The notes under the pieces: model-generated
What the model was told of the DNA's origin: nothing
Databases searched by the model: none
What the model saw: the letters and a program-made list of their open reading frames with translations, nothing else
Shown here: piece by piece, positions 42,142-56,481 of the stretch
Layout: each line of letters begins with the position of its first letter
How positions within the stretch are numbered: the stretch's first letter is position 1
Made by a program: the position numbers and the translations under genes
NCBI RefSeq assembly: GCF_026210795.1
Contig: NC_089441.1
Location: 3,782,001-3,846,000, forward strand
From: Rhizophagus irregularis
Lineage: Eukaryota; Glomeromycota; Glomeromycetes; Glomerales; Glomeraceae
Length of the DNA: 64,000 bases
Direction: 5' to 3'

Positions 42142-43272
42142 TCAGGTGGCTGCACCTTCAGTAGTCAAAAATGCCGCACCATTACCATATCCGTAGCCCT
42201 AAAATTTAATAATGGATTATTAATGATCAAAAAATTACAAAAAAAAACAAAGAAAAAAAAAATAAAGTTAAAAATACCTTTGGGCCAAACGCTTTAGAAT
42301 AGCATGGTCTGCAATAAATCTTGCTTTCTCGGTCTGCTAAATTAGAGGAACTCACAAGCTTATCGCAATTAACACAGCGTAGACATAATTTGTGATATTT
42401 AACACCAGCACCTAATGCCTATAAAATATAACGAATATAACGTATAAGAATGGGATTAAATAAGAAAAGTATATATGCTATCGTAAATTTTACCGATTCG
42501 GCTGCATAAACAGCTTTTGAACAGCGTGGGCATATATCATTGTTAGTTGGGAGAGTCCAAGTACGTTTGGAACTTTTGGGCGATTGAGATCTAGTACTGA
42601 AAAATCCAGTTGATGCACTTATTGGTGATTTAGGTGGCGATTGAGAAAACTTATCCAAGATGGGTTCATTACTATTTGGTTTCTCAATAGGTCTGTCTGT
42701 GTTTAAGAAAGAAGCTCCCGAGCCATATCCATAACCTAAATTTAGCAATTTATCAGAATATTAAATAAATATAAATACAAATAGTATATAAATAAATATA
42801 AATAAATAAACTTATGATTATAATTTTTTACCTTTTGGACCGAACCGACGTACATGACAGGTTTTACAATAAGCCTATTGAAAATAACAAAATTTCTTTT
42901 TAGAATTTTTAGAATTCTCAACATTTTATTAGAATTACGAAGGACGACTAACCTCTCCTTCATGTTCTGCAAGAGTATAAGAATCCAAACGTTTTTTACA
43001 GTCCTAGAATAAATAAAAGGCAATTTTATTATCAGAAAATTATTTGAAAATAACATAATCATGGAATGAATGTAAAAATGCTAAATCTTACAATGCAAGT
43101 AAGACACGCTTTGTGCCATGGACCATTTGGGCCAATAACCTTTTAAAAGAAACTTATTAGCTAACCAGAATAGTTAAAATAACAAAATCGAAAAGTTTAC
43201 CTGTTCAGCCATATACACTGCCTTTTGGCAACGTGGACATAATGGAGTACCACCCCAACGTGTAGAAGACAT
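42142..43272 (-). CDS. Two-LIM cysteine-rich protein (CRP-like)
   Basis: LIM1 reads CPRCQKAVYMAEQ, GPWHKACLTCIDCKKRL and EGEAYCKTCHVRRFGPKGYG. A ~60-residue Ser/Pro linker follows. LIM2 reads CPRCSKAVYAAES, VKYHKLCLRCVNCDKLV and KIYCRPCYSKAFGPKGYG, with a short tail GNGAAFLTTEGAAT. Each LIM domain binds two zinc ions. The GPKGYGYG ends are typical of CRP/CSRP proteins, which bind actin-associated partners or act in the nucleus. Six or seven short exons. Internal duplication of the LIM-GYG unit is clear. An A10T4 tract lies at 43289-43302, close upstream of the start. Confidence 0.9.
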
Positions 43273-44283
43273 TTTTGTGTTTTTTTAGAAAAAAAAAATT
43301 TTGCTATAAAGTTCGTTAAAAATTATTATTAAGTTTCCGTTTATATTTGTGCATAGGTCTTATATTAAATAATTCACAGATTTAAGGGGGAAGTTTTACA
43401 CTTGCTTATGTAATTCACGTAATTGTCAATTTTTTTGTAGTTCCGGCAGAAAATACTGGCTAAATTTATGATTTGAGTGTGATAAAATTAAAAATACCTT
43501 GTAAGTTTATATCGCTTTATAATAAAAAAAAACTAATCTTTAATATGGTGAATGAGCCCGGATTGCTACAATATTATTAATAGGAATAGATAAGGGATTT
43601 AAAGGACAAAGAACATAATGATAAATCATTAAAAAATATTCGTTTAAAAATAAAAAAAAAATCAATTTTGATCATATTTATATTTTAAATAAAATGTGAG
43701 CTGAATCTTTTAAAAAGGTTTCTTTAATCGACCATTCAAAATCATATTAAATTTTTCTATTTTCTTTAGATCTTTACTAAAAATGAGAAATACAAAACAC
43801 TCTTCTGTAGCAAGAGTATAAAATAACGAGATAAAAAGAATATTTGTTTGATGCCGTTAGTAAAATTTTAAAGACTAAGCATATAGGTGGAAAATTTAAC
43901 TAGGCATGCTAAATGAAAACAAACAACTCTATACAATTTGTAACTGGAAAGGAATTATTTATCAAACAAAATTTACAAAAATCTTATTCTAATTTAACTC
44001 CGGATGAATGTCAACATTAAACAATGGAATAGATTATAGAAAATGAATCATTACCTGATATAACACTTTATCACAAAACCCAAGCCAACTCGAATCTTAC
44101 TCGAATCAGTTGAAACTTATTACAACAGTAGCGAAAACTTCTCAACTGGGATCATCAATTACCAAAACTGTGCACAATGCATTGCAACGTGATCAATCGG
44201 CAATTCGGCATATAACCATAAGCCATATACCCAAAATTCTCAGAAAAATTGTTGGAATAAGCTAAATTTGTTATTTTATCATA
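43273..44283. other. 1-kb divergent spacer LIM / ferrochelatase
   Basis: Upstream region of both genes. A 68-codon open stretch without an ATG lies at 44059-44265 on the plus strand, just before the ferrochelatase start. It has a protein-like composition but no family signal and may be leader sequence. No RNA gene is seen. Confidence 0.45.
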
Positions 44284-45881
<1,598 letters not shown>

Positions 45882-46265
45882 ATAAAAATCAGGAGAACAA
45901 AAAATCAGGAGAGGTACAAAATAATGTTATATTTAGATATCACGTGAACTTTAAGCATGGCTTGGCAAAATATTATTTTACTAAAAAAGAGAATTGTTTA
46001 TATTATGTATATTGTATGTTATCACGTGTAATAAACTTTAAATTAATTGAACCATATATGTAAAAAAAATTTATGCACTTTTCTAGTTTCTTTGAGTTCT
46101 TCTTTTACCTTAACACTTCTTTCACTTTACTGGTTAGCTTTTTTTAACTTCTTAAAAAGTACTTCTTTTCCTCTCTCCCCTCAAAAAAATTTCTTAGAAG
46201 AACACTATAACCCAGATTGTTTATTTAAGTATTATTCTGTAATTTAATCTACAATAATATATATT
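45882..46265. other. Spacer upstream of the RhoGAP gene
   Basis: About 380 bases with a pyrimidine-rich stretch around 46085-46190 before the RhoGAP start. That stretch may be part of a core promoter. No gene is recognised. Confidence 0.4.
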
Positions 46266-49200
46266 ATGGTTACCCAGCTTCGTTTTGAAAACTCTTTTTG
46301 GACACCAAATAATTATACTGGAGGTATCACAGTTTTGTACGATAAACTTGAACAGGGAAGGATAGAAAATGAAGAAATCGTTGCGTTTATAAGGGTTAGC
46401 ATTATTAGGCACCCGTAAATCTTTTTTAAGGTTCGGAAAATTTTGTTCAAGCATTATTTATTAAGAAGCCTTTCTAACTTTCGTGGCCTTTACAACATTT
46501 ATTTAATTTATGACTACACTTATAGGAAAGGATATCAATCGAGGAGTTATATGGTAAAAAACTATGTGATCTCTCCAAGATTAGTAGTAGGCAAGACGGG
46601 TTCTTGCGTGATGACGGTGCTTCTTTACGACGTTCATTTGAGAAGGTTAAGAATGAGTGTTGTAATTTAGGGCAAGCACATTTGCAGCTTGCCAGTAATT
46701 TGGCCGAAATGGTATTACAACCATTACTCAAATCTAAGGAGGAGCATGCCAAACGACTTAAATCAAGTAGAGATGAGTTAACAGATTATATGAAAATGTA
46801 TGAACGATTAATTGTGGATGTAGAAAAAGCGCGTATTAATTATCAGAATAAATGTAAAATAGCAGATGAAATTGCTAATGAAGCATCGATTCAAAGGTCT
46901 TTGGAAAAGGAAAAGGAAAAAATGAGAAACGAATTTCAATTATTAGTAGTTGTTCTTGGGGAACAGTCTTTTACTGAGGATGAAATTATGAAATTTTTCT
47001 TACGAATGCGTGAAGAAATTCCTTCTCACGAAGTAAAATTTCCAATATTAGGAGTATATAATGATGTGTACACTGGTGAAGACATCGCAAAATGGTTGCA
47101 AGAAAATCATCTTAGTGCACGTACTTTGAGGGAAGCTGAAATGATTGGTCAAGAATTAGCAGATCAAGGATTTTTACGTCTTATTGGAGCATATGGAAAT
47201 AAATTTACTAGTAGCCCTTCCGCTTACTATCAATGGAAAGCGAAGGCATTTAATCTTAGAACTACTGAAGAAGCCACTCCTTTGTCAAAAGGTTGGGGTG
47301 GTTTGGTATCAACTATTGCATCTAATCAGCCAAATGAAAAACGTGCTCGTAAAGAGGCAGATGAAGCTGACGAGGCTTATAGACATGCAGTTAGAAGACT
47401 TGATAAAACTCGTCTACATCTTGAAGAAAGTATGGTACGTGATAACGATTGTACAGTCGTACGCGGTCTAAATTTAGAACGTGAAATTTTAACTTTATGT
47501 AAATACATAGATCGATCATTTGAATTTCATGGAAAGAAAAGAATTGGATCGTATTAAAGCTTCGAAAGCAGGTAATTTAGCAAATAAGACTACTTTTTTT
47601 AAAACAAAAGGGCGATTATGAAAAAATAGTTCAGCTTATTAGATCCTTATTATTAAATTAGCTTTCCTAAATTATGCTGCGACATTTAGTGGTATTATCT
47701 CCACAACTCAAATGACGTCAGAGAGATTGCTTATATATCATGAGGCCTTGAACCCGGAAAAAGATATTCGATTCATGATTGAAAGGTACCGTACTGGTCC
47801 ATTCATTCCACAGGTCATCTTATACAGAAATCAGTACAATGGAAGTGCAAATGGTAATAATTTTTTTTTTTATCATCTCATTAAGAAATTACATCCAATC
47901 CAAATATATAATTAAAAAAAATGACCTATAAAATTTTAGACCAGACATTTGGCGTTCCTCTAGAAGAGAAAGCCAAACATGATCTTAAATATATTCCACA
48001 GGTTGTAACAAAATGCTTAAGTTGTATAACCAAAGGATTTTCTAAATGGAGTGATGCTGGTAAAAATTTACGAATGTTTGTTTTAAGAATACAAAGAATA
48101 CATACATATAACTTCATTAAAATATTTTTTTTTTATTCGTTTGAAGATAAAAGACTTGTATGGACAACAGATGTCCCTTTGGCATCAATTCATGCGCTTC
48201 GTGATAATATTAATGATGGTAAGTTAATTAATGTATTGATTGAGTTTAATTATTCAATTTATAATATAATGAGAATAATTTTTATATTGAAATTTTCTTA
48301 GGTGGAAAAGTTACATTGAAAAAATTAAGAGAATATGATTTAACTATTGTTGCAGGTGTTCTGAAATTATATCTTTTAGAATTACCTGAATGTTTGCTTA
48401 CCTTTGAACTTTATGAACCCGTGAAGTTATTATATTCAATTAGTGAGTTAATTATTTACCTGATAAATTATTAATATTAAGTTCGCTTATAACTCATATT
48501 GAATTATTATTATAAATCGCTTAAAAGATCCAGATGATCAAGATGTTGAAACGCGTCTTTCCTCTGTATCTAATTTGATAACTACTATTCCAGAAGGAAA
48601 TTACCGGACTTTGAATGCATTCATATCTCATTTGCATCAGTAAGTTTAGTTATTTTGTTGTTGTTATTATTATCTTCTTATCTTTTTAACTTTTTTCTTA
48701 ATTTATCCTTCAGATTGGCCTTATCTGTAGATTCTAGTGATAATTTTATTACAACTATTTCTCAAATATATGGTTTTATTTTACTGAGGCCGGCAAATAA
48801 GGTTTCATTTTATTTTGACGATAAACATCCGATCAGATTATTAAAGGATCTTATTATTAGTTATGGTAGTATTTTCAGAAATTTAAACATTACATCGAGC
48901 TCAATAGGCGAAATTATGAGACGTTCCGCAAGTCGAGATTCTTTGCAATCTAACAAATCGACAAGATCAACACGCTCAACTCTTTCAAATCGTTCGAGTC
49001 GTACTAGGGAAAATGTTGCAAATATTAAAATAAATACTTCCCCATCTATGATTAATGATCAACATATTAGGGACGATCAAGGTAATGTATTTTATATTTA
49101 GTTAATGCGAATCTTTTAACCGCTTATAACGAAAATTAACATATTATTTTGTAGTGAAAGAGAATGAGAATAATGAAAATGTAACATATATAAATGGTTC

Positions 49201-49648
49201 TTCACCTCCCAATATAGCAACTAATATCAATAATATGTATACAATAAATGATGCTACTAAGTCTGATTCAATGGTAAACAGTCCCATTAGTCCTATAACA
49301 CGTTCCAATCATAATAAGGAAGATTCGTTATCTTCTAATTATGGAACTGGATTGGGCCGTCGTCGAGGATTTCGACGATCACGTGGAACTGGTTCGCCTT
49401 CAGGTTCAATAAGTCGTACAAGAAGAAAGAATCGTGAGTCAGAAATTAAAAATTTTAATAATGACCTAGAAAGTTACGATGATGGAATGTCTGATTCAGG
49501 GTCAACAGAATCTTCATCTGCATCCCCAATTATTTCTACCAGAACTTATTCATTCCCAAATAAATCATTTGTTTCAGTCGATGATAATACATTAGAAGCC
49601 GTACCTATTACTCCTGAGCGTCCTTATTTCAATGAAGAATCGGAGTAA
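46266..49648 (+). CDS. F-BAR / DEP / RhoGAP protein (Rgd2-like)
   Basis: Predicted Rho-family GTPase-activating protein acting at curved membrane. Order: an F-BAR part (FENSFWTPNNYTGGITVLYD, ERISIEELYGKKLCDLSK, a long coiled coil to HLEESMIDHLNFMERKELDR) is interrupted by a DEP domain (VYTGEDIAKWLQENHL, LADQGFLRLIG). After QMTSERLLIYHEALNPEKDI comes the RhoGAP (TFGVPLEE, IPQVVTKCL, LKLYLLELPECLL, TLNAFISHLHQLA). The tail is Ser/Arg-rich. This architecture is that of fungal Rgd2. I do not see the usual G-x-x-R-x-S-G arginine finger; the matching stretch reads SDADKRLVWTTDVPLASIHA. About ten exons. Confidence 0.87.
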
Positions 49649-49928
49649 AATTAAAGGATTAGTTTATATATATATGTTTCTTTTTTTCAAATTAATAATA
49701 ATTAGATTAGTTAAATGCAATTTTATAAAACGTAGACATTCCAATAAACAATATTTAATAAAATTTCTTATTACTTCTACCACAATTTTCTTTTCGCTTT
49801 TTCGTTTGATCCAATTATTCAACATAAAATAAATTTGTGAATGAAATTGCCAAGAAAAAAACTAAAGTGATAGCATGATTTTATCGCTTGAAATACATCA
49901 CCAAAAATAGAAATTATCGACATATCAG

Positions 49929-50012
49929 TTTTGGCTGGAATTATGATTTTCGGCTGGAATTACGAATTCGTCTGAAATTATAAATTAATTTTGGCCGGAA
50001 TTATGAATTCGG
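49929..50012. repeat. Degenerate TTTTGGCYGGAATTATGA repeat
   Basis: Four imperfect copies of an 18-20 base unit, e.g. TTTTGGCTGGAATTATGA at 49929 and TTTTGGCCGGAATTATGA at 49989. Weaker related words occur at about 50320-50365. The reverse-complement core CCGGCCAAAA recurs near 60380, hinting at a dispersed family. Confidence 0.65.
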
Positions 50013-50579
50013 TTGTTTTCATATTATTCAGGGTATAGATAGATCACGAATTTTTAACTTTAATGACCTAAAATACCTTGAAGTTCTGTACATTAATATC
50101 ATACACCCTCACTGTACAAGTACATTAAGGACGCCCCATTAAGGAACCCCTTTGTATGAACTTCAATTAGAAATGAGACTTTGAATGTAAAGAAGTCTAA
50201 GTATTTTAACAATATGCCGAACTTTACATAGATTTGGATATACGCACAAAAAAGTATATATTCCGGAAACATTTATTTTAAATTAAATAACTCCCCTGAA
50301 TCTGGCCTACATTATGGCGATTTTGATCAGAATTATGACTATTTTGACTAGAATTAAGTTCAAAAAATGGTTGAATTTCAAAATGGTACAGTAAATATAA
50401 ATATGTTATATATGATATGAATCAATAATTCAGTTCATCATATGATATTTATTTATTTATTTATTTTATTTCTAGAGTGGTAATCAGAGTCTATTACATT
50501 AATAGCAATTTGTAAACAAAGATAAACTATCTAAGTGATTAGATCATTGATATACATCCCGTCTTACCCTTCAGTAAAA

Positions 50580-50620
50580 GATATAGGGTGGACCAACCAT
50601 TGGTTAGTACACCTTATATC
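50580..50620. repeat. 41-base imperfect palindrome
   Basis: The two halves, from GATATAGGGTGGACCAACCA to TTGGTTAGTACACCTTATATC, pair with only about three mismatches around a central AACCATTGGTT. It could form a cruciform or an RNA hairpin, or be paired binding half-sites or an element end. Confidence 0.75.
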
Positions 50621-50981
50621 CATCTCTAACTTTTCCCTAAGAGGGTAATGTTAGTTGTTTATGCTCCCAATCTACACTACCTCAGGTTAGAGCTGACTGC
50701 AATGATTCAAGGCTTCATACAAATTGGTAGACTACCTACCTTTAATGAGTATCGTACAGAACCTCTTGAACCATCTGACAGTCTCCTCACAGTGAAACTT
50801 TGCTATAGGAAAAGACCAAACAGGTCAGTGACCATTCCTAGACCCGCTATACCAGTCTACCAATGATCACATCTACCGCTTCACCATTTGGTAGGAATTA
50901 TTTCAGCTCCTCTTACGAGTACAAGATCTTCAACACAGTTGATGGCTGCACATGCAGTAATATTCTTAGATTTCGTTGGCT

Positions 50982-51026
50982 ATGCAGATCAAATCTGCAT
51001 CCTGTTGATCGGTCAGGTCAACAGGA
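50982..51026. repeat. Two adjacent perfect hairpins
   Basis: ATGCAGAT / ATCTGCAT (50982-50989 and 50993-51000, 3-base loop) is followed at once by TCCTGTTGA / TCAACAGGA (51000-51008 and 51018-51026, 9-base loop). Both stems are perfect. Confidence 0.7.
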
Positions 51027-51126
51027 AGTGCAGCTTAAATGATTACATTAGAGATACCAATTCCTTGTTCATTCATATGATGATATAAATTACATTTTAA
51101 CAAAGAAAATATCACGTGACAATCTG

Positions 51127-51185
51127 ACATCTGACATACCAGACCGGATGTCAGAAAGAATTTCAGATTTCAGATTTCAGATTTT
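51127..51185. repeat. CTGACAT inverted repeat and TTTCAGA tandem repeat
   Basis: CTGACATCTGACAT faces GATGTCAG across a short loop, followed by several TTTCAGA units. It sits just beyond the stop of the decayed phosphotransferase-like gene. Confidence 0.5.
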
Positions 51186-51251
51186 GGAGGCCATCCTTAA
51201 CCTAAACCGGTCATTTGTATTTACTTAAAAAATATCTAATACAAACGGTGG

Positions 51252-52391
51252 TTACAAAAGTTTAATCAAATATTTTCTAAATTCGGTATTATCCTCTTTC
51301 TTAAAATAGGCTTTGTAATAATTGTCAAAATAACACACTAGCAAGTTTTCAAGACTATCAAATCTGTGAACCATACGCGTAAACATATCTTCCAAATCTA
51401 CGATTATTTCATCTTGCTCTCTTCTGTCCAGTATTTGCCCACTTATGTCTCCCACCCCAAATTTTGCCACCATTTCTTGATGGAAGTAATCTCTTAGCTC
51501 TTTCTTTTTCCGATTCTTTTCCACTTCTGCATCATTATGAGGTATGGATCCTCTGGTTCTCATATCCAAGAAGGATACTTGCATATATCCCAGAGGGTCC
51601 CTGTACACGAAAACTTCCAGTCAATGATGCTGAAATTATTACCAACTAATATATTTTGCTCATCAAAATCACCATGAATGATCTTCCAATCGCATTTTTG
51701 CATCTGTCCCTGTCTCACATAATTAAATTCCTCGACAAGTTTTTTTACACCATAAATTGTAAAAAATTGCTTTTCTTTACGGATTAAAGTACAAACCAAC
51801 TCTCGTTTGCTTCCAAAAGGACCAGTGTAGTTGAGAACGTTGGGAATATCATTCTTTCCTTCAATGTAAAATAGTTGGCTCATGATAGGGCCAATCTCAT
51901 CATATGCCTGGAGAGGTTTACAAAACAAAATATTGAACATTTTTGAACAGTTCCCTTAAGGAAGAATTGGGTGATTTTTTGTAAATACATCCGAGCTTTT
52001 CAAATTTGCATTTCCATAACTCGGACAACACATTGACCATTTGACTTAAAACACTCCTTTTTTGTTCAATGCTCAATTTGTCCCAAAACTTTATGTAACT
52101 GTGTTCCAGGTAGGTATTCCATCAGAATATACGGAATTTTTATGTCATTCTGTGCTTCGCTATCCCAATCATACACTTCTGGAACTCTGATGCTGGTGTT
52201 TTGAGCGACATATTTCATAGTTGCAACTTCGCTAGCAATTTTATCTGCAGGATGACCCAGACTGAGTGACCGTTATCTTCAAACTGTAATAAATTTCCTT
52301 TTGTTAACCTACAAGTGCTAACACAATTTCTTTTTAAACAGCTGGAAACCATCTGCTTTAATATGTCAACATCCAATTTCAGATTTATCAT
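51252..52391 (-). pseudogene. Broken phosphotransferase (APH-fold) gene
   Basis: Reads as an aminoglycoside-phosphotransferase-fold protein of unknown substrate in at least three frames. From the start at 52391: KLDVDILKQMVSSCLKRNC, then LGHPADKIASEVATMKYVAQ, PYILMEYLPGTQLHKV, LSIEQKRSVLSQMVNVLSEL, DWKIIHGDFDEQNILV (catalytic loop H-x-D-x4-N), IIDWKFSCTGTLWDICKYPS (metal-binding Asp) and DYFHQEMVAKFG. Frames change around 52265 (a few codons also seem lost), at 52088 (extra T in a T4 run) and near 51570. No intron with GT-AG ends explains them. The active-site residues survive, so decay may be recent, or some breaks may be sequence errors. Such kinase-like genes form large families in these fungi. 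Confidence 0.75.
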
Positions 52392-52529
52392 AACTGAATT
52401 TTTTTTTTGATTTTGTCATCAGATCTTGATAAATTGCATATTTCCATTTATATTCTGATTATGTCGTGAAATGATACACAATCAAGTTCAATAAAAAAAG
52501 TGAAGACGTCCGTAAACCTCTCGAACAAA

Positions 52530-53872
52530 ATGCCAAACAAAACCATAATTCTTCCTTCAGCAAGTGATTTTCACATTCATCTTCGTCAAGATGATTTAAT
52601 GAACATGGCAGTTCCTCAAATTGCGGAAGGAGGTATCTCTTTATGTTACGTCATGGTATTATAAACGCGGACAAAAATTTTCTTCGTTCTACCATATATA
52701 TACTGTTAAAGACCGTCTAACGTTTAATTTCTTATAGCCAAATCTTAAACCACCCATCACTTCTACGAAACAAGCTCTTGATTATAAAGATAAATTAGAA
52801 AAGTTAGAACCAAACGTGACTTTTCTTATGAGTTTGTATCTCAACTCTGATTTAACACCTGAAGAAATTAGAAAAGCAAAAGAGGCTGGAATCATTGGTG
52901 TTAAATCATATCCAAGAGGAGTAACTACAAATTCTGATTCGGGTATAGAGTCATACAAAGTTTATTATCCGGTTTTTAAAGCTATGGAAGAAGTTGGAAT
53001 GATATTAAATCTTCACGGCGAAATTCCAAGTGATATAGAACAGGTTAGCTTTTTTGTTAAATTACATTTTTACGTTTTAATTCATCCTCATTATCAAAAT
53101 TTTATATGATACGAGGTATTTAGGATATATGCGTAATGAATGCAGAAGAAAAATTTTTAATACACTTAAAACAATTACATGAAGATTTTCCGAGATTAAA
53201 AATCGTTTTGGAGCACGCTACAACAAAAGAGGCGATCGGAATGGTAAAAAAATAGTTTGATAGTTTTTTAAATTTAATATTTTCTATCTTACTAAGTATT
53301 TTTTTTTTTAGGTAAAATCGCTTGGAGATACCGTTGGCTGTACCATAACTATCCATCATTTACAACTTACCGTAGATGATTGGGCAGGACAATGTCATAA
53401 TTTTTGTAAACCTGTTGCAAAATTTCCGCATGATCGACAAGCTTTACGTGACGTAATTCTTGAAGGCAAGTACTATCGCATATTTATATGACAAACAGTA
53501 TATTAAGCAAAAGCAATTTTTGTAGGACATCCTCGATTTTTCTTAGGAACAGATTCTGCTCCACATCCTGCACATCTAAAAGAATGTGCTCAATCATGTG
53601 CTGGTGTGTTTACTACTCCTTTAGCTCTTCCATATCTTGCTACAATTTTTGATTCATTTAACGCGCTTCATACGCTTAAATCGTTTGCGTGTGAGAATGG
53701 CAAAAAATTTTACAATATCAAAGAGGAGAAATGTCGTGAAATTAAATTAATCAATGAAAATTGGTTAGTTCCAAACGCGTACCAATTTGGTAATACACAG
53801 AAAGAAAAATCCGGGATTGTTATTCCATTCTGGGCTGGAAAAACTTTAACGTGGAAAATTGACTCAAACTAA
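52530..53872 (+). CDS. URA4: Dihydroorotase
   Basis: Third step of pyrimidine synthesis, closing carbamoyl aspartate to dihydroorotate. The zinc-binding start is SDFHIHLRQDDLM (HxH). Then MPNLKPPITSTKQALDY, GIIGVKSYPRGVTTNSDSGI (the modified Lys), MILNLHGE, IVLEHATTKEAI, TITIHHLQLTVDDWAG, CKPVAKFPHDRQAL, FFLGTDSAPH (catalytic Asp) and the tail VIPFWAGKTLTWKI. It is the monofunctional, type II-like fungal enzyme, complete in about six exons. The start at 52530 gives the normal N-terminus, MPNKTIILPSASDFHIH. Confidence 0.95.
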
Positions 53873-54088
53873 TAAATAAAAAAACTTTTGAAGAAAAATG
53901 TAAACCAAGTATAATTAAATAAAAATATATAATAAAGTATTCTTGTATTACTACTAAATATCCCTATATTTAAAGAATAATTTTTTTTTTTGAAAAAAAA
54001 AATAAATAAAAAAAAATAAAAAAATGACTAATCAAATTTTAAAGCTTTAACATGTTTTGTCTTGATTAATAAAAATTTGATTTTTAGG

Positions 54089-56315
<2,227 letters not shown>

Positions 56316-56481
56316 GTAAATTAGCTTAAAGGAAACCGATTGCGATCATATGTTAATTTTAGGAAAAATTTGTTGCACAAAAACCGTCGTTGACGATCGA
56401 TACAATATAATCCAGGAGTTTCCCGTCAAATTCCGTGATTGTTTTAATTAAGCGATCAATCTAACCCTTTACATAATACAA

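Larger units (their letters stand above)
49649..51251. other. 1.6-kb repeat-rich accessory spacer
   Basis: Between the RhoGAP gene and a decayed phosphotransferase-like gene. It holds degenerate 18-base repeats, an ATTT microsatellite near 50440-50470, a 41-base palindrome and several hairpins. Two open frames (50648-50866 and 50888-51088, plus strand) match no family. Base composition between 50,500 and 51,100 is visibly less AT-rich than its surroundings. It may be the remnant of an unclassified mobile element. Confidence 0.5.

Noticed and set aside
44059-44265. 68-codon open stretch before ferrochelatase
   Set aside because: It has no start codon and no recognisable motif; it may be untranslated leader or chance.
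47184-47471. 95-codon second frame in the RhoGAP gene
   Set aside because: Frame-shifted shadow of the DEP/F-BAR coding exon.
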